64,000 bases of DNA from NCBI GenBank assembly GCA_947494975.1, contig CANLXA010000002.1:930001-994000 (forward strand), given 5' to 3'. Position numbers and translations under genes: made by a program. The DNA is from an uncultured Roseicyclus sp. Its GTDB lineage: Bacteria; Pseudomonadota; Alphaproteobacteria; Rhodobacterales; Rhodobacteraceae. Below are positions 1 to 7,706 of this stretch, one piece after another. A model generated the notes under the pieces. It did not search any database. It was given only the letters and a program-made list of their open reading frames with translations, and was not told the DNA's origin. Numbering within the stretch: position 1 is the first letter of the stretch; the number at the start of each line of letters is the position of its first letter.

Positions 1-743
1 GCGATAGCACCGCTGGCCGACTGCATAACGACACCGCCTACGGTATCGTCGACGACCAAACCGTGGTCAGCCGCGTACCGCTTCTGTCGCTGAAACCCGG
101 AGATATCGAGATAACATCGCGCGGCAAGAATATCCGCGATCCCTTTCTGCAAAGACACCTGGCACGCGTGACACGCGGAAAGACGACCCCAAAGGAAATT
201 GAAGCGACTCTCGTCGAATTTGCACAGGCCGAACGACTGCCCGACAATAGTCTGAACCCATATCGCGGGCTGAGGCATGTGCGCCTTGTCGAAAGCTTGC
301 AGGCATCGGCCAGGGTTGAAATCACCGACGCTAACGGTACGCCGCTTAAAGCCTACAAGGGCGACAGCAACCACTGTTACGAGATCTGGCGAATGCCGGA
401 TGGCAAGCCGAAAGCGCAGGTCATCACCACATTCGAGGCGCACGGAAATTCAATCCGCAAGCCGCATCCGGCGGCCAAGCGTCTCCTTCGTGTCTTCAAA
501 CGGGATATGGTCGCAATCGACCGGAATGGAGAGCGTCTGATTTGCTACGTGCAGACCATGCATATCAGCAATGGCCTTTTCCTCGCGCCACATCACGAAG
601 CCAATGCGGATGCCCGTGACAGAGATAAAGGCAATCCCTTTCGCTTCATTCAGATGGCGGCGGGTTCCCTTATCAAAGCGCAAATCCGCCGTGTTCATGT
701 CGATGAAATGGGCCGTCTCCGAGACCGTGCTCCAATTCATTGA
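1..743 (+). CDS. cas9: Cas9 C-terminal part (type II-C), 5' end outside window
   Basis: The frame is open from the first bases and ends at a TGA at 741-743. It encodes about 247 C-terminal residues of a CRISPR RNA-guided DNA endonuclease. The start of the visible part (GRLHNDTAYGIV) matches the RuvC-III/HNH-distal region of II-C Cas9 proteins, where a conserved His-Asp-Thr-Ala-Tyr-Gly stretch is typical. The end (RRVHVDEMGRLRD) matches the usual end of the PAM-interacting domain of short alphaproteobacterial Cas9s. A GTG at 63 is internal and not a start. A broken cas1, an intact cas2 and a single CRISPR repeat follow, so this is the last part of a cas9-cas1-cas2 operon. No frame break is seen here; whether the upstream part is intact cannot be judged. 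Confidence 0.85.
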   Translation, partial: DSTAGRLHNDTAYGIVDDQTVVSRVPLLSLKPGDIEITSRGKNIRDPFLQRHLARVTRGKTTPKEIEATLVEFAQAERLPDNSLNPYRGLRHVRLVESLQASARVEITDANGTPLKAYKGDSNHCYEIWRMPDGKPKAQVITTFEAHGNSIRKPHPAAKRLLRVFKRDMVAIDRNGERLICYVQTMHISNGLFLAPHHEANADARDRDKGNPFRFIQMAAGSLIKAQIRRVHVDEMGRLRDRAPIH

Positions 744-804
744 CGCCAAGCGCGCGGATCGGGAACATGTGACACACTTCATGCTTGATTGAGGTGTGTA
801 ACCA

Positions 805-1413
805 GTGGATCAGATTATAGATATTGCGACGGACGGACGGCATCTCTCGCGGGATCGCGGATTTCTGAAGATCTCCGAAGACGGTCTTGAAATCGGGCGT
901 ACACCGCTGGACCAAATCGCAGGTGTCCTTGTCCACGGGCATGGAACGACCTGGTCGACCTCACTTCTGACCGAACTTGCGGATCGCGGCGCCCCGGTGG
1001 TGCTGTGCGGAGGCAATCACGCGCCGCGTTCCGTGCTGATGCCCCTGGAAGGACACCACGCCCAGGGCGGACGGCTCCGCGCGCAATGGTAAGCCAAACC
1101 CCCCCTGACGAAACAAGCCTGGAAACAGGTCATCACCTGCAAGGTCACCATGCAGGCCGCGGCGCTGGAGGCTGTCGGACAGTCGCCTGCGCCGTTGCAG
1201 ATGATGATCCGCAAGATCACGTCAGGCGATAGCACGAACATCGAAGCACAAGCTGCCCGCCATTACTGGCCGCTTGATGACACGATGAGCCCCGTCTCGA
1301 TCGCCCTGACCAAACTTGCGACATCCCTCGGGCAAAGCTTCGAGACGGGCAAGCTCTCTCTCAGCCTGCCGAGACCGCCGGACGCCCTCACCCTCTCGAG
1401 TCTGGGAGCATGA
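805..1413 (+). pseudogene. cas1: Broken cas1 (in-frame stop plus internal deletion)
   Basis: Starting at GTG 805, the first 95 residues read as a normal type II Cas1 N-terminus (DQIIDIATDGRHLSRDRGFL; later GGRLRAQW). A TAA at 1090-1092 stops it. The same frame reopens at once and continues to TGA 1411-1413 with Cas1 sequence: the conserved first acidic active-site region (NIEAQAARHYWP) near 1240-1275, which then jumps directly to a C-terminal segment (MSPVSIALTKLATSL). About 200 codons remain against roughly 300 in intact type II Cas1. The missing block should carry the conserved His and second acidic metal ligand, so even stop readthrough would give no integrase. The TGA overlaps the cas2 ATG (ATGA). 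The functional loss is inferred from family knowledge. Confidence 0.85.
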
Positions 1414-1754
1414 CTGCGCACCCCGCCATTCTGTCAGGATATCGTCTCATGTGGATCCTCGTGATGTTCGATCTGCCGACCGACACCAAACCGCAGCGCA
1501 AGGCCGCCACGCAGTTCCGCAACTTCCTGTTGGATGAAGGCCTTGAACGCAGCCAGTTTTCCGTCTACGCCCGGTTCGTGAACGGGAAGGAGGCCTTTAA
1601 AACCCGCGTGAACGGAATCGAGCGGTGTTTGCCGCCCATGGGGGACGTACAGATCCTCAACTTCACGGACCGCCAGTACCGTGATATCGTGCATTTCTCG
1701 GATCAGGGGAGACGAGCGGCCCGGAAAAACCCCGAACAACTGGTGATGTTTTGA
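1410..1754 (+). CDS. cas2: CRISPR-associated endonuclease Cas2
   Basis: This 114-residue protein belongs to the Cas2 family, the small ferredoxin-fold partner that bridges two Cas1 dimers during spacer capture. The N-terminal beta strand with its conserved Asp is clear (MWILVMFDLPTDT), followed by the RNFLLDEGLERSQFSVYARF helix-strand unit and a C-terminal NFTDRQY segment typical of type II Cas2. The start ATG overlaps the cas1 stop (ATGA), so the two were translationally coupled. The gene looks intact, but with cas1 destroyed and no array next to it, it has no visible partner for adaptation here. Confidence 0.92.
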   Translation: MTAHPAILSGYRLMWILVMFDLPTDTKPQRKAATQFRNFLLDEGLERSQFSVYARFVNGKEAFKTRVNGIERCLPPMGDVQILNFTDRQYRDIVHFSDQGRRAARKNPEQLVMF

Positions 1755-1795
1755 CGCAAAGCAGTTGGAAATCCATGACGACCACCCCCCCAATA

Positions 1796-1813
1796 CCCTT
1801 GTGAAAACAAGGG
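1796..1813. terminator. Hairpin after cas2 (GAAA loop)
   Basis: CCCTTGT (1796-1802), a GAAA loop and ACAAGGG (1807-1813) form a perfect 7-bp stem 42 nt after the cas2 stop. There is no T-run, so termination of the cas operon is possible but unproven. It lies 15 nt from the lone CRISPR repeat and could equally be leader structure. Confidence 0.4.
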
Positions 1814-1828
1814 CATGCGGCGTAGTCG

Positions 1829-1864
1829 AGTTTAGCCATTCAGCATTCGAGGTCCAGCCGCAAC
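1829..1864 (-). CRISPR. Single orphan CRISPR repeat unit (36 bp, type II-C style)
   Basis: The 36 bp read on the minus strand begin GTTGCGGCTGGACCTCGAAT and end GGCTAAACT. Length, GTTG start and the GCGGCTGGACC core agree with my recollection of II-C repeats in Rhodobacteraceae. It sits 75 bp after cas2, where the array is expected. No second copy occurs in the flanking several hundred bases or elsewhere that I could see, so the array is gone or reduced to one repeat. The family assignment is from memory; the sequence shows only one copy, which by itself cannot prove a repeat. Confidence 0.6.
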
Positions 1865-2116
1865 TCAGTTGTGGTGCCGCCGAGACGCCAAGGTGGCGTC
1901 GTCCAGCGCTGCAACCGCTTTGCCCTCCAGAAAGGGCTCCACGTCTGCAACTTGAAGCAGGCCGTCCGGACTGAGCAGTTTGCAACCCGGTTGCCGGCGT
2001 CCGAAGGCCGCGCGCGCAACCGGTTCCGCCGAGGTCCAAAGCGTCGACGTGGAAGCCATGTTCTGCGGCCTGAGGATGCCGCTCAAGAGGGCATTTGCGA
2101 CGCGTTGGGTCAGCCT

Positions 2117-3316
2117 TCAGGCTGCCGCGAGGAGCCTCGACAGAGTCCTGAAGCGTTTCATGCTCCGTAGTCTCGCCGAAAGCGGTTCCGCTCGAAGCCA
2201 GGCCCCATTGCGCCAACCGTCGTCGACGATAGCCTCCAGCGCATCAAGAGCCCGACGGGGTTGCCCGGCGGCGTCGTGCGCCAAAACATCGTAGAAATAA
2301 GGCGCGGTGGCGGCGGACAATGCGCGCGCATAGGTTCCAGTCTCCGGGCCATCCAGCATGGCTCGAAACGCGGCGCGGGCAGAAACAAGTCGGGGAGAGA
2401 CCGGATCTTCTGCGAGGCTCGCCTCGACCCGCTCAAGTCCAGCCTTCGCGGAGGCCCGAGCGCGCAGCGTCTCGCCACGCGCAAGCGCCGCGCGAGCGGC
2501 CACGAATAGGGGGCGATGCGCACTCGGCCCAAGCGCCGCTGCACGTTCCCCGAGCGCGGTTGCTGAGCGAGCGTCGCCAAACCGGAAGAGCGCATGGGCT
2601 GCGAAATAGTGTATTTCAGCGTCGTCCGGCGCGATCGACAATGCGCAGGAAAAGGCTGCGCGGCCAGCCTCTTCTCGACCAAGAGCAGCAGCCGAAAGCC
2701 CGGCGGCCATATGCGAACTCGCCAGGTCGGGGCGAAGCTGAACGGCTTTCTCGGCCGCACTCGCCGCAGCGGCGAGCCAAAGCGAGCTGTCGCCAGCGCT
2801 GGCCGCGGCGATGACCCTGAGTTTCGCGGCTTGGGCCAGAATGCGCGCGTCTTTAGGCGCAGCCATTTCGGCCTCGTGAGCAAGGTCCACGATGTCCCGC
2901 GCTGCCCGGTGTCCGTCCCGCGCAACGAGCCGCCGCGCTTCGTGCACGCAGACGTGAGCCTCGAGGACCGACCCAGGCGCAGCCAGCGTTCGCGGCGGCG
3001 CGGTGACAACCGCTGCTGAGGCGAGGCGATAGCCTGCCTTCGGGACAGTGGCGATCAGGTCGCGATCCGCGCCGATCACAGCGAAGGCGCGCCGAATCTC
3101 GGCCACGGCCTGCGTCAGGCTCTCGTCGGTGACCGTCAAGTTAGGCCACACGGCGTCGAGGAGCGCGTCGCGGGATACGACTTGCATCGCGGACTGTCGA
3201 AGCGTGTTCAGAACACCCATGGCCCGCGGCGACACGGTCATTTCCGCCGCCCCGTTGATGATGCGCCGACTGCAAGGATCCACGTAAAGCGTGCCGATGT
3301 GAAATTGGTCGATCAC
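2117..3316 (-). CDS. Winged-helix (OmpR/CadC-type) regulator with TPR-like C-terminus
   Basis: This 399-residue protein has an N-terminal DNA-binding domain of the OmpR/PhoB winged-helix type (about residues 5-100: VSPRAMGVLNTL, then VWPNLTVTDESLTQAVAEIRRA and the wing ending VPKAGYRL). Ala-rich helical repeats from about 130 to 399 resemble tetratricopeptide units (AAGLSAAALGREEAGRAAF, IHYFAAHALFRFGDARSA). No phosphoacceptor receiver domain and no obvious membrane segment are present, so it is a one-component regulator whose TPR part probably binds a protein or ligand. It is transcribed away from the peroxiredoxin gene, sharing a 240-bp intergenic region with it, so it may control the redox genes at 3557-6033; that link is inference. 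Confidence 0.8.
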   Translation of the reverse strand: MIDQFHIGTLYVDPCSRRIINGAAEMTVSPRAMGVLNTLRQSAMQVVSRDALLDAVWPNLTVTDESLTQAVAEIRRAFAVIGADRDLIATVPKAGYRLASAAVVTAPPRTLAAPGSVLEAHVCVHEARRLVARDGHRAARDIVDLAHEAEMAAPKDARILAQAAKLRVIAAASAGDSSLWLAAAASAAEKAVQLRPDLASSHMAAGLSAAALGREEAGRAAFSCALSIAPDDAEIHYFAAHALFRFGDARSATALGERAAALGPSAHRPLFVAARAALARGETLRARASAKAGLERVEASLAEDPVSPRLVSARAAFRAMLDGPETGTYARALSAATAPYFYDVLAHDAAGQPRRALDALEAIVDDGWRNGAWLRAEPLSARLRSMKRFRTLSRLLAAA

Positions 3317-3556
3317 GGAGAATCTGTTTTGATTAATTCTTATGCGGTGCTCGTATCACGAAGCTCAAAAACGGTAAATCGAAGGGCAGACGGCGTCACG
3401 AGATGGTGATCAATGCGCCGACCGGGCGATTTCAGAAAAGCTTCAGAACTTCTTCAGGCCCTGACCCCGGCATCTCAGGCATTTCCCCTGTGACGTCGAT
3501 CGACCGCCTGCCCGGCGGCGATGGACTCACCGACCGAACAAACCTGGAGAATTGAC

Positions 3557-4216
3557 ATGACCTTAACCATTGGCGCCGCCGCGCCGGACTTCGAAGCCCT
3601 GACGACCAAGGGCCCCATCCGGTTCCACGAATGGATGAACGGCGACTGGTGCCTTCTGTTCTCGCATCCCAAGGACTTCACGCCCGTCTGCACGACAGAA
3701 CTGGGCGCAATGGCACATGCCGCGCCCGAGTTCGCGCGCCGCGGCATGCGGCTGATCGGACTGAGCGTCGATCCGCACGCATCGCATATGAAATGGCTGG
3801 ACGACATCGAGAAATCCCAAGGCATCGCACCCAACTACCCGATCATTGCCGACCCCAGCCTGACGGTGGCCAAGCTCTACGGGATGCTTCCGGCCGATAC
3901 GCGAGGGGGCGCCGAAGGTCGCACGGCCATGGACAATGCCACCGCGCGCTGCGTGTTCATCATCGGTCCGGATCGCACGATCAAGCTGACGATGACCTAT
4001 CCGATGACCACGGGCCGCAACGTCGCCGAGCTTCTGCGCGTGGTCGACAGCCTGCAGCTGACCGCCGCCGAGAGGCTCGCCACGCCCGCCGGCTGGCAGC
4101 CGGGTGACGACGTGATCATCGTGCCCGCGGTGTCCGACGACGAGGCGCGCGAACGCTTTCCCGACGGCTGGAATGCGCCGTTACCATATCTGCGCTACGT
4201 GCCGCATCCGGCCTGA
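3557..4216 (+). CDS. 1-Cys peroxiredoxin (AhpC/TSA, Prx6 type)
   Basis: This 219-residue thiol peroxidase reduces H2O2 and organic or lipid hydroperoxides in the cytosol. The peroxidatic Cys45 lies in the Prx6 signature FTPVCTTELG, with the companion Arg in the later GPDRTIKLTMTYP segment. Length (about 220) and the extended C-terminal dimer domain (SLQLTAAERLATPAGWQPGDDV) fit the Prx6 class and no resolving Cys is apparent. ATG 3557 was chosen because CTGGAGAAT lies just upstream; an in-frame ATG at 3521 lacks a site and adds nonconserved residues. A rhodanese gene follows 22 nt later, probably in one operon. Confidence 0.93.
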   Translation: MTLTIGAAAPDFEALTTKGPIRFHEWMNGDWCLLFSHPKDFTPVCTTELGAMAHAAPEFARRGMRLIGLSVDPHASHMKWLDDIEKSQGIAPNYPIIADPSLTVAKLYGMLPADTRGGAEGRTAMDNATARCVFIIGPDRTIKLTMTYPMTTGRNVAELLRVVDSLQLTAAERLATPAGWQPGDDVIIVPAVSDDEARERFPDGWNAPLPYLRYVPHPA

Positions 4217-4238
4217 TAGCGGCAAAAGGAGCAATGAA

Positions 4239-5153
4239 ATGACAATCAAACTTACGCGCCGCAGTCTTGGCGGTCTCATTACCGCGGCGGCTATCCTCCC
4301 AACCCTCGTCTTTGCAGAGGCGAGCGGCTACGCCTTTCCTGAGCTTCTGCAGTCGGTCGACGAACTTCGTCCGCTGACCGGTCTCGGGGAGGACATGAGG
4401 CCGGAATACGAAGCCACCGGCATGATCCTCATTGACGTCCGCCCGTTCGAAGAATTCGAGGCGGGCCACGTCCCAGGCGCCCGCCATCTGGATCCAGATG
4501 CCGTCGTCGCGGGCGCGGCGCCGGTGACCGGAGAATTGCTCTCCACGGCAGAGATCGTGCCGATCCTCGAACGCCTCGGCGTCTCCAGCGCGCGGCGGGT
4601 CGTGCTTTATGACGATCGAGGAGGGTTTCACGCGGCGCGCATGTTCTGGCTGCTGGAACATCTCGGTCACCGCAACGTGGCCCTCCTGAACGGTGGATTC
4701 AGCGCGTGGCGCGCAGCGGGTGGCGAGGTCACGACTGCTTCCTACGAGCACGATTCCGCGACGTTCTCTCCGGCACCGACCCCGCGACGGCTCGCGACGG
4801 CGGACTACATTCTCCAGCACTCAGAAGACACTGAGACCGTGGTGATCGACGTCCGCCCACCCACGGCCTTCGCAGAGGGACATATTCCGTGGGCGGTGAA
4901 CATTCCGTGGTCGCAGAACCTGGGTGATGACGGGCGGTTCCTACCTGCCGATGAACTGATGGCTCACTTCGTGGCCCGCGGCGTCACGCCGGATCGTAAC
5001 GTCGTCTTCCACTGCCAGGTCGGTCTTGCGTCGTCGCACAGCTACGTCGCCCTGCGGCTGTTGGGCTATCCGCGGGTTCGGGTCTACCACCGGTCCTGGG
5101 CCGAATGGGGCACGGCGGGCGACCTCCCGACAGCGATCGGGTCGGATGGGTAA
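4239..5153 (+). CDS. Tat-exported tandem-domain rhodanese (sulfurtransferase)
   Basis: This 304-residue protein has a twin-arginine signal (TRRSLGGLITAAAILP) followed by two rhodanese folds. The first domain (about 60-165, LIDVRPFEEFEAGHVPGARH) has DDRGG where the catalytic Cys loop should be, so it is a non-catalytic structural domain, as usual for tandem rhodaneses. The second (about 200-300) carries active-site Cys259 in HCQVGLASSH. It probably moves sulfane sulfur to thiol acceptors in the periplasm. AAAAGGAGC precedes ATG 4239; an overlapping ATG at 4234 is in another frame. It lies between a peroxiredoxin and a methyltransferase, which suggests handling of reactive sulfur or oxidants (inference). 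Confidence 0.9.
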   Translation: MTIKLTRRSLGGLITAAAILPTLVFAEASGYAFPELLQSVDELRPLTGLGEDMRPEYEATGMILIDVRPFEEFEAGHVPGARHLDPDAVVAGAAPVTGELLSTAEIVPILERLGVSSARRVVLYDDRGGFHAARMFWLLEHLGHRNVALLNGGFSAWRAAGGEVTTASYEHDSATFSPAPTPRRLATADYILQHSEDTETVVIDVRPPTAFAEGHIPWAVNIPWSQNLGDDGRFLPADELMAHFVARGVTPDRNVVFHCQVGLASSHSYVALRLLGYPRVRVYHRSWAEWGTAGDLPTAIGSDG

Positions 5154-5160
5154 CGCAAAG

Positions 5161-5186
5161 GACCCCGCGTCACATGAGGCGGGGTC
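5161..5186 (+). terminator. Hairpin between rhodanese and methyltransferase genes
   Basis: GACCCCGC (5161-5168) and GCGGGGTC (5179-5186) form a perfect 8-bp stem with a 10-nt loop directly after the rhodanese stop codon and before the next ribosome-binding site. No T-run follows, so it may be an attenuator or 3'-end stabiliser rather than a true terminator. Confidence 0.4.
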
Positions 5187-5208
5187 GGATTCCATTGAGG
5201 AGCTAGTC

Positions 5209-6033
5209 ATGCAAACAATAGAAAACCCAAGGCGGCCACGGGTCGCCGCAACCTACAATTCCGCAGCTGATCACTTCGATGCGCCAGCCCTCGGCTTCTG
5301 GGAGCGTCACGGTCGGCGCGCGATCCATCACGCGGATTTGCAATCCGGTCAAAGCGTACTCGACGTCGGGTGCGGGACAGGCGCATCAGCGCTGCCTGCC
5401 GCAGCAGCTGTCGGGCCCACGGGTTCGGTGATCGGGATCGACATTGCGGCAGCGATGCTCGACCGCGCGCGGAAGAAGGCGGCACAGCAGGGTCTGACGC
5501 ATATCCGGTTCGAGCAGATGGACATGATATCGATGGGGTTCCGGCCCGAAACCTTTGATGCCGTGATTTCGGTCTTTTCGGTCTTCTTCGTCGAGGATAT
5601 CGCCGCCCAGGTCGCTGAACTCTGGCGCGTGGTCCGGCCCGGCGGCCGATTGGTTCTGACGTTCTGGGGCAAGGCCGCTTTCCAACCCGGCGCTACCATC
5701 TTTGCGGAGGAACTCGGCAATGTTCGTCCGGACATCCCGAAACCCGTGCGTGCATGGGAACGCTTCACGACGAGAAGTGCGGTTACGGACCTCGTTTCTT
5801 CGGCGACTGGTGTGGTGCCGATCGTTCACATCGAGCCGGACCGACAGCCGCTGGCGACGCACCGTGACTGGTGGATCATCGCTATGGGCTCCGGATCCCG
5901 GTGGGAAATCGACCAGCTGACGGTGGATGAGCGTTGCACTCTGGAAGACCGGATCACGACGAGACTTCAAGTTGAAGGTGTCGGAGCGGTGATGGTGCCG
6001 GCAATCCATGCCGTTGTGACAAAACCGTCCTGA
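5209..6033 (+). CDS. Class I SAM-dependent methyltransferase
   Basis: This 274-residue protein has the UbiE/COQ5-like Rossmann methyltransferase fold. Motif I is VLDVGCGTGASALPAA (about 49-64), the acidic residue binding the SAM ribose is in GIDIAAAMLDRA, and post-motif VVRPGGRLVLTFWG is clear. The substrate is not evident: the C-terminal third is family-specific, and members are assigned to quinone, sterol or arsenite/thiol methylation. The start is ATG 5209 with TTGAGGAGCTAG upstream. A role in methylating a product of the preceding sulfur/redox genes is possible but unsupported. Confidence 0.85.
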   Translation: MQTIENPRRPRVAATYNSAADHFDAPALGFWERHGRRAIHHADLQSGQSVLDVGCGTGASALPAAAAVGPTGSVIGIDIAAAMLDRARKKAAQQGLTHIRFEQMDMISMGFRPETFDAVISVFSVFFVEDIAAQVAELWRVVRPGGRLVLTFWGKAAFQPGATIFAEELGNVRPDIPKPVRAWERFTTRSAVTDLVSSATGVVPIVHIEPDRQPLATHRDWWIIAMGSGSRWEIDQLTVDERCTLEDRITTRLQVEGVGAVMVPAIHAVVTKPS

Positions 6034-6372
6034 CGCTCGTCGGCACTCCCAAATCGAGACGGTTGTGATTTTCTCGGACCCGCGACCGCACGAGGTATCT
6101 CAGGCGGGAAGCCCGGAAAGACCTGCCGATGCACCGCGTGAAGGCCGAACAGAACTCTCGGAGGCGAGGAACCCGTCCAAATGTCCGTGTTATCGAGTCG
6201 TTGACTGGGTCCGGGAGGGGAACTCGGCGGGCGATCTGCCGACCGAAAACAAGTCGGACGGCGGACGCCCCCGGACCTCGATGCAGAGAGCGGGCGCCTC
6301 CACCAATGAATTTCAACCTGAATACCCGATGCCTTTTCGACATCGCAGAGGGTCGACCCGAAGACTACGACT
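6034..6372. other. Stretch without a recognisable gene
   Basis: Between the methyltransferase stop and the nitroreductase relic, open frames exist on the plus strand (for example from 6065 and 6129) but their translations are Arg/Pro-rich, show no family features and lack ribosome-binding sites. I see no RNA gene, repeat or clear promoter. It is probably decayed sequence belonging to the same deletion patch. Confidence 0.5.
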
Positions 6373-6543
6373 ATGCCCGATCCCCAGAAAACCAGAAACG
6401 CAATCGACGACGCGATCCAAGAGCGCTTCGCCTGCCGCGCCTTTTCCTCGGTGCCGGTGGGCCGCGAGACCGTTGCCGAGATACTCTCGCACGCGCGTCA
6501 CACACCGCGCGCTGCAAGCACCCAGCCGGTTCGCGTGTTCCCG
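6373..6543 (+). pseudogene. Nitroreductase N-terminal fragment
   Basis: From ATG 6373 about 55 codons read as the N-terminus of an FMN-dependent nitroreductase (AIDDAIQERFACRAFSSVPV, then ETVAEILSHARHTPRAASTQ). This contains the Arg-x-x-x-R-x-F phosphate-binding start and the Thr-Gln-Pro turn of the FMN site. The similarity ends abruptly at about 6543, where unrelated sequence begins, and the remaining roughly 130 residues of the family are missing. The frame stays open to 6819 by chance. It is a truncated relic, not a working enzyme. Confidence 0.65.
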
Positions 6544-6662
6544 GCTGTAACTCTTCTCATCATTGATGTTCTCCAATGTCTTAAGAACCTTATCTCGGTG
6601 TCCACGAAACCGGCAGCAGCTCACAACGACCTGATCGGAATTCAATGGGATTGGGGTATGCA

Positions 6663-6764
6663 TGCTCGGGCACGCGGCCCGGCGAGTTCTACACCAACAC
6701 GCAAGGGTCCGACGCCAGCGCCGAAATGGTCCGGTTCTTTCTCGATGACGCCGTCCGAAACTGA
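6663..6764 (+). pseudogene. Esterase (PHB-depolymerase-like) C-terminal fragment
   Basis: One frame ending at TGA 6762-6764 reads TRPGEFYTNTQGSDASAEMV then RFFLDDAVRN. This resembles the extreme C-terminus of secreted polyhydroxybutyrate-depolymerase/feruloyl-esterase-family hydrolases, in which a Gly-Pro-Asp-Ala-Ser-x-Glu-Met-x-Arg-Phe-Phe-Leu segment precedes the end. No catalytic part remains upstream. Together with the nitroreductase stub this marks 6034-6796 as a patch where several genes were deleted into each other. Confidence 0.4.
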
Positions 6765-6796
6765 CCACAACGACCAATCGCGGACCGGGCGCCTGC

Positions 6797-7576
6797 TCAG
6801 TCCGCGACCGCGACACTGACGGTTTGCGACTGCAAGGTCATCGGCCCGAAACTGCTGAGAAAAGCAACCTCTGCGGCATCCAGCCCAACACCGATCCGCA
6901 CCATTTCATCGGCCCGCGCCATGCCCGTTGCATCCACCAGATGCCAGGTCCCGTCCAGAAACACCTCGGCGACCGCATGGAAATCCGGGGGCGTGACGCC
7001 CGGCGCGTAAACACTGGCAAAACGAGCCGGGATCGCCGATGCCCGGGCAAGTGTAATCATCACATGGGCATAGTCCCGGCACACCCCCTGCCGCTGAACG
7101 AAGGTATCAATGGCGGTGGTCTGCGCGTTGCTGGATCCGGGCACGTATTGAAACCGCTCAAAGACCCAATCCCGCATCGCGGCAATCCGGGCGCCCCCTT
7201 GGTATTGGCCGAACTCCGCCGCGACGAAACTCTGCAACTGATCGGCAGGGCAGAACCGGGACGGCATCAAGTAACGCACAGCATCGCCGGGAAGGTGGTG
7301 CACCGCGACGGCGGGCAAGGTCGAGATATCCAGCGCCGGTCGCTTCACATCGATCGTTGCTGTGTAGGTGCAAGACAGGTCGCCGCTGGTTTGGAGCAAG
7401 ATTCGCTCTCCCATCCCGGCCTCGGCGGCAACCCGGGCGCTATGCTGCACGTTACCAAGGTCCAGGTTTTCGTGCAGTACCGATTGATCCGCGAAGCTGG
7501 GTGCCTGAATCTGAAGGATGAGATCGATCGGTGTGTCGATCTGATAATCGAGCTGAACGTCGATGTTGAGATGCAT
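6797..7576 (-). CDS. Transglutaminase-like cysteine peptidase family protein
   Basis: This 259-residue protein has a transglutaminase core. An N-terminal beta domain (1-100) is followed by the catalytic triad: Cys166 in RQGVCRDYAHV, His200 in PPDFHAVAEVFL and Asp215 in WHLVDATG. No signal peptide is seen, so it is probably cytoplasmic. Bacterial members act as peptidases or amidases; the substrate is unknown. In Rhodobacteraceae such genes often lie near alpha-E/circularly permuted ATP-grasp genes, which are not present here. The gene converges on the esterase relic and diverges from the Crp/Fnr regulator, sharing a 130-bp promoter region. Confidence 0.85.
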   Translation of the reverse strand: MHLNIDVQLDYQIDTPIDLILQIQAPSFADQSVLHENLDLGNVQHSARVAAEAGMGERILLQTSGDLSCTYTATIDVKRPALDISTLPAVAVHHLPGDAVRYLMPSRFCPADQLQSFVAAEFGQYQGGARIAAMRDWVFERFQYVPGSSNAQTTAIDTFVQRQGVCRDYAHVMITLARASAIPARFASVYAPGVTPPDFHAVAEVFLDGTWHLVDATGMARADEMVRIGVGLDAAEVAFLSSFGPMTLQSQTVSVAVAD

Positions 7577-7706
7577 GAGCGTGACTTTCGGTTGACCGAT
7601 TGGGGTTTGGTTGTCGTGTCGGGGACTAGCGGCACGGTGATGACAGTGCAGACGACGCCCTGAAACGCGAATTTGAGGAGCTTGAATTGCCTGTCAGTAT
7701 GCCGTC

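Noticed and set aside
1755-2116. Further repeats or spacers of a CRISPR array
   Set aside because: No second copy of the 36-bp unit or part of it is seen within several hundred bases on either side.
1434-2216. 260-codon minus-strand frame over cas2 and the repeat
   Set aside because: Crosses cas2 antisense and the CRISPR repeat; no domain or start site. An artefact of GC bias.
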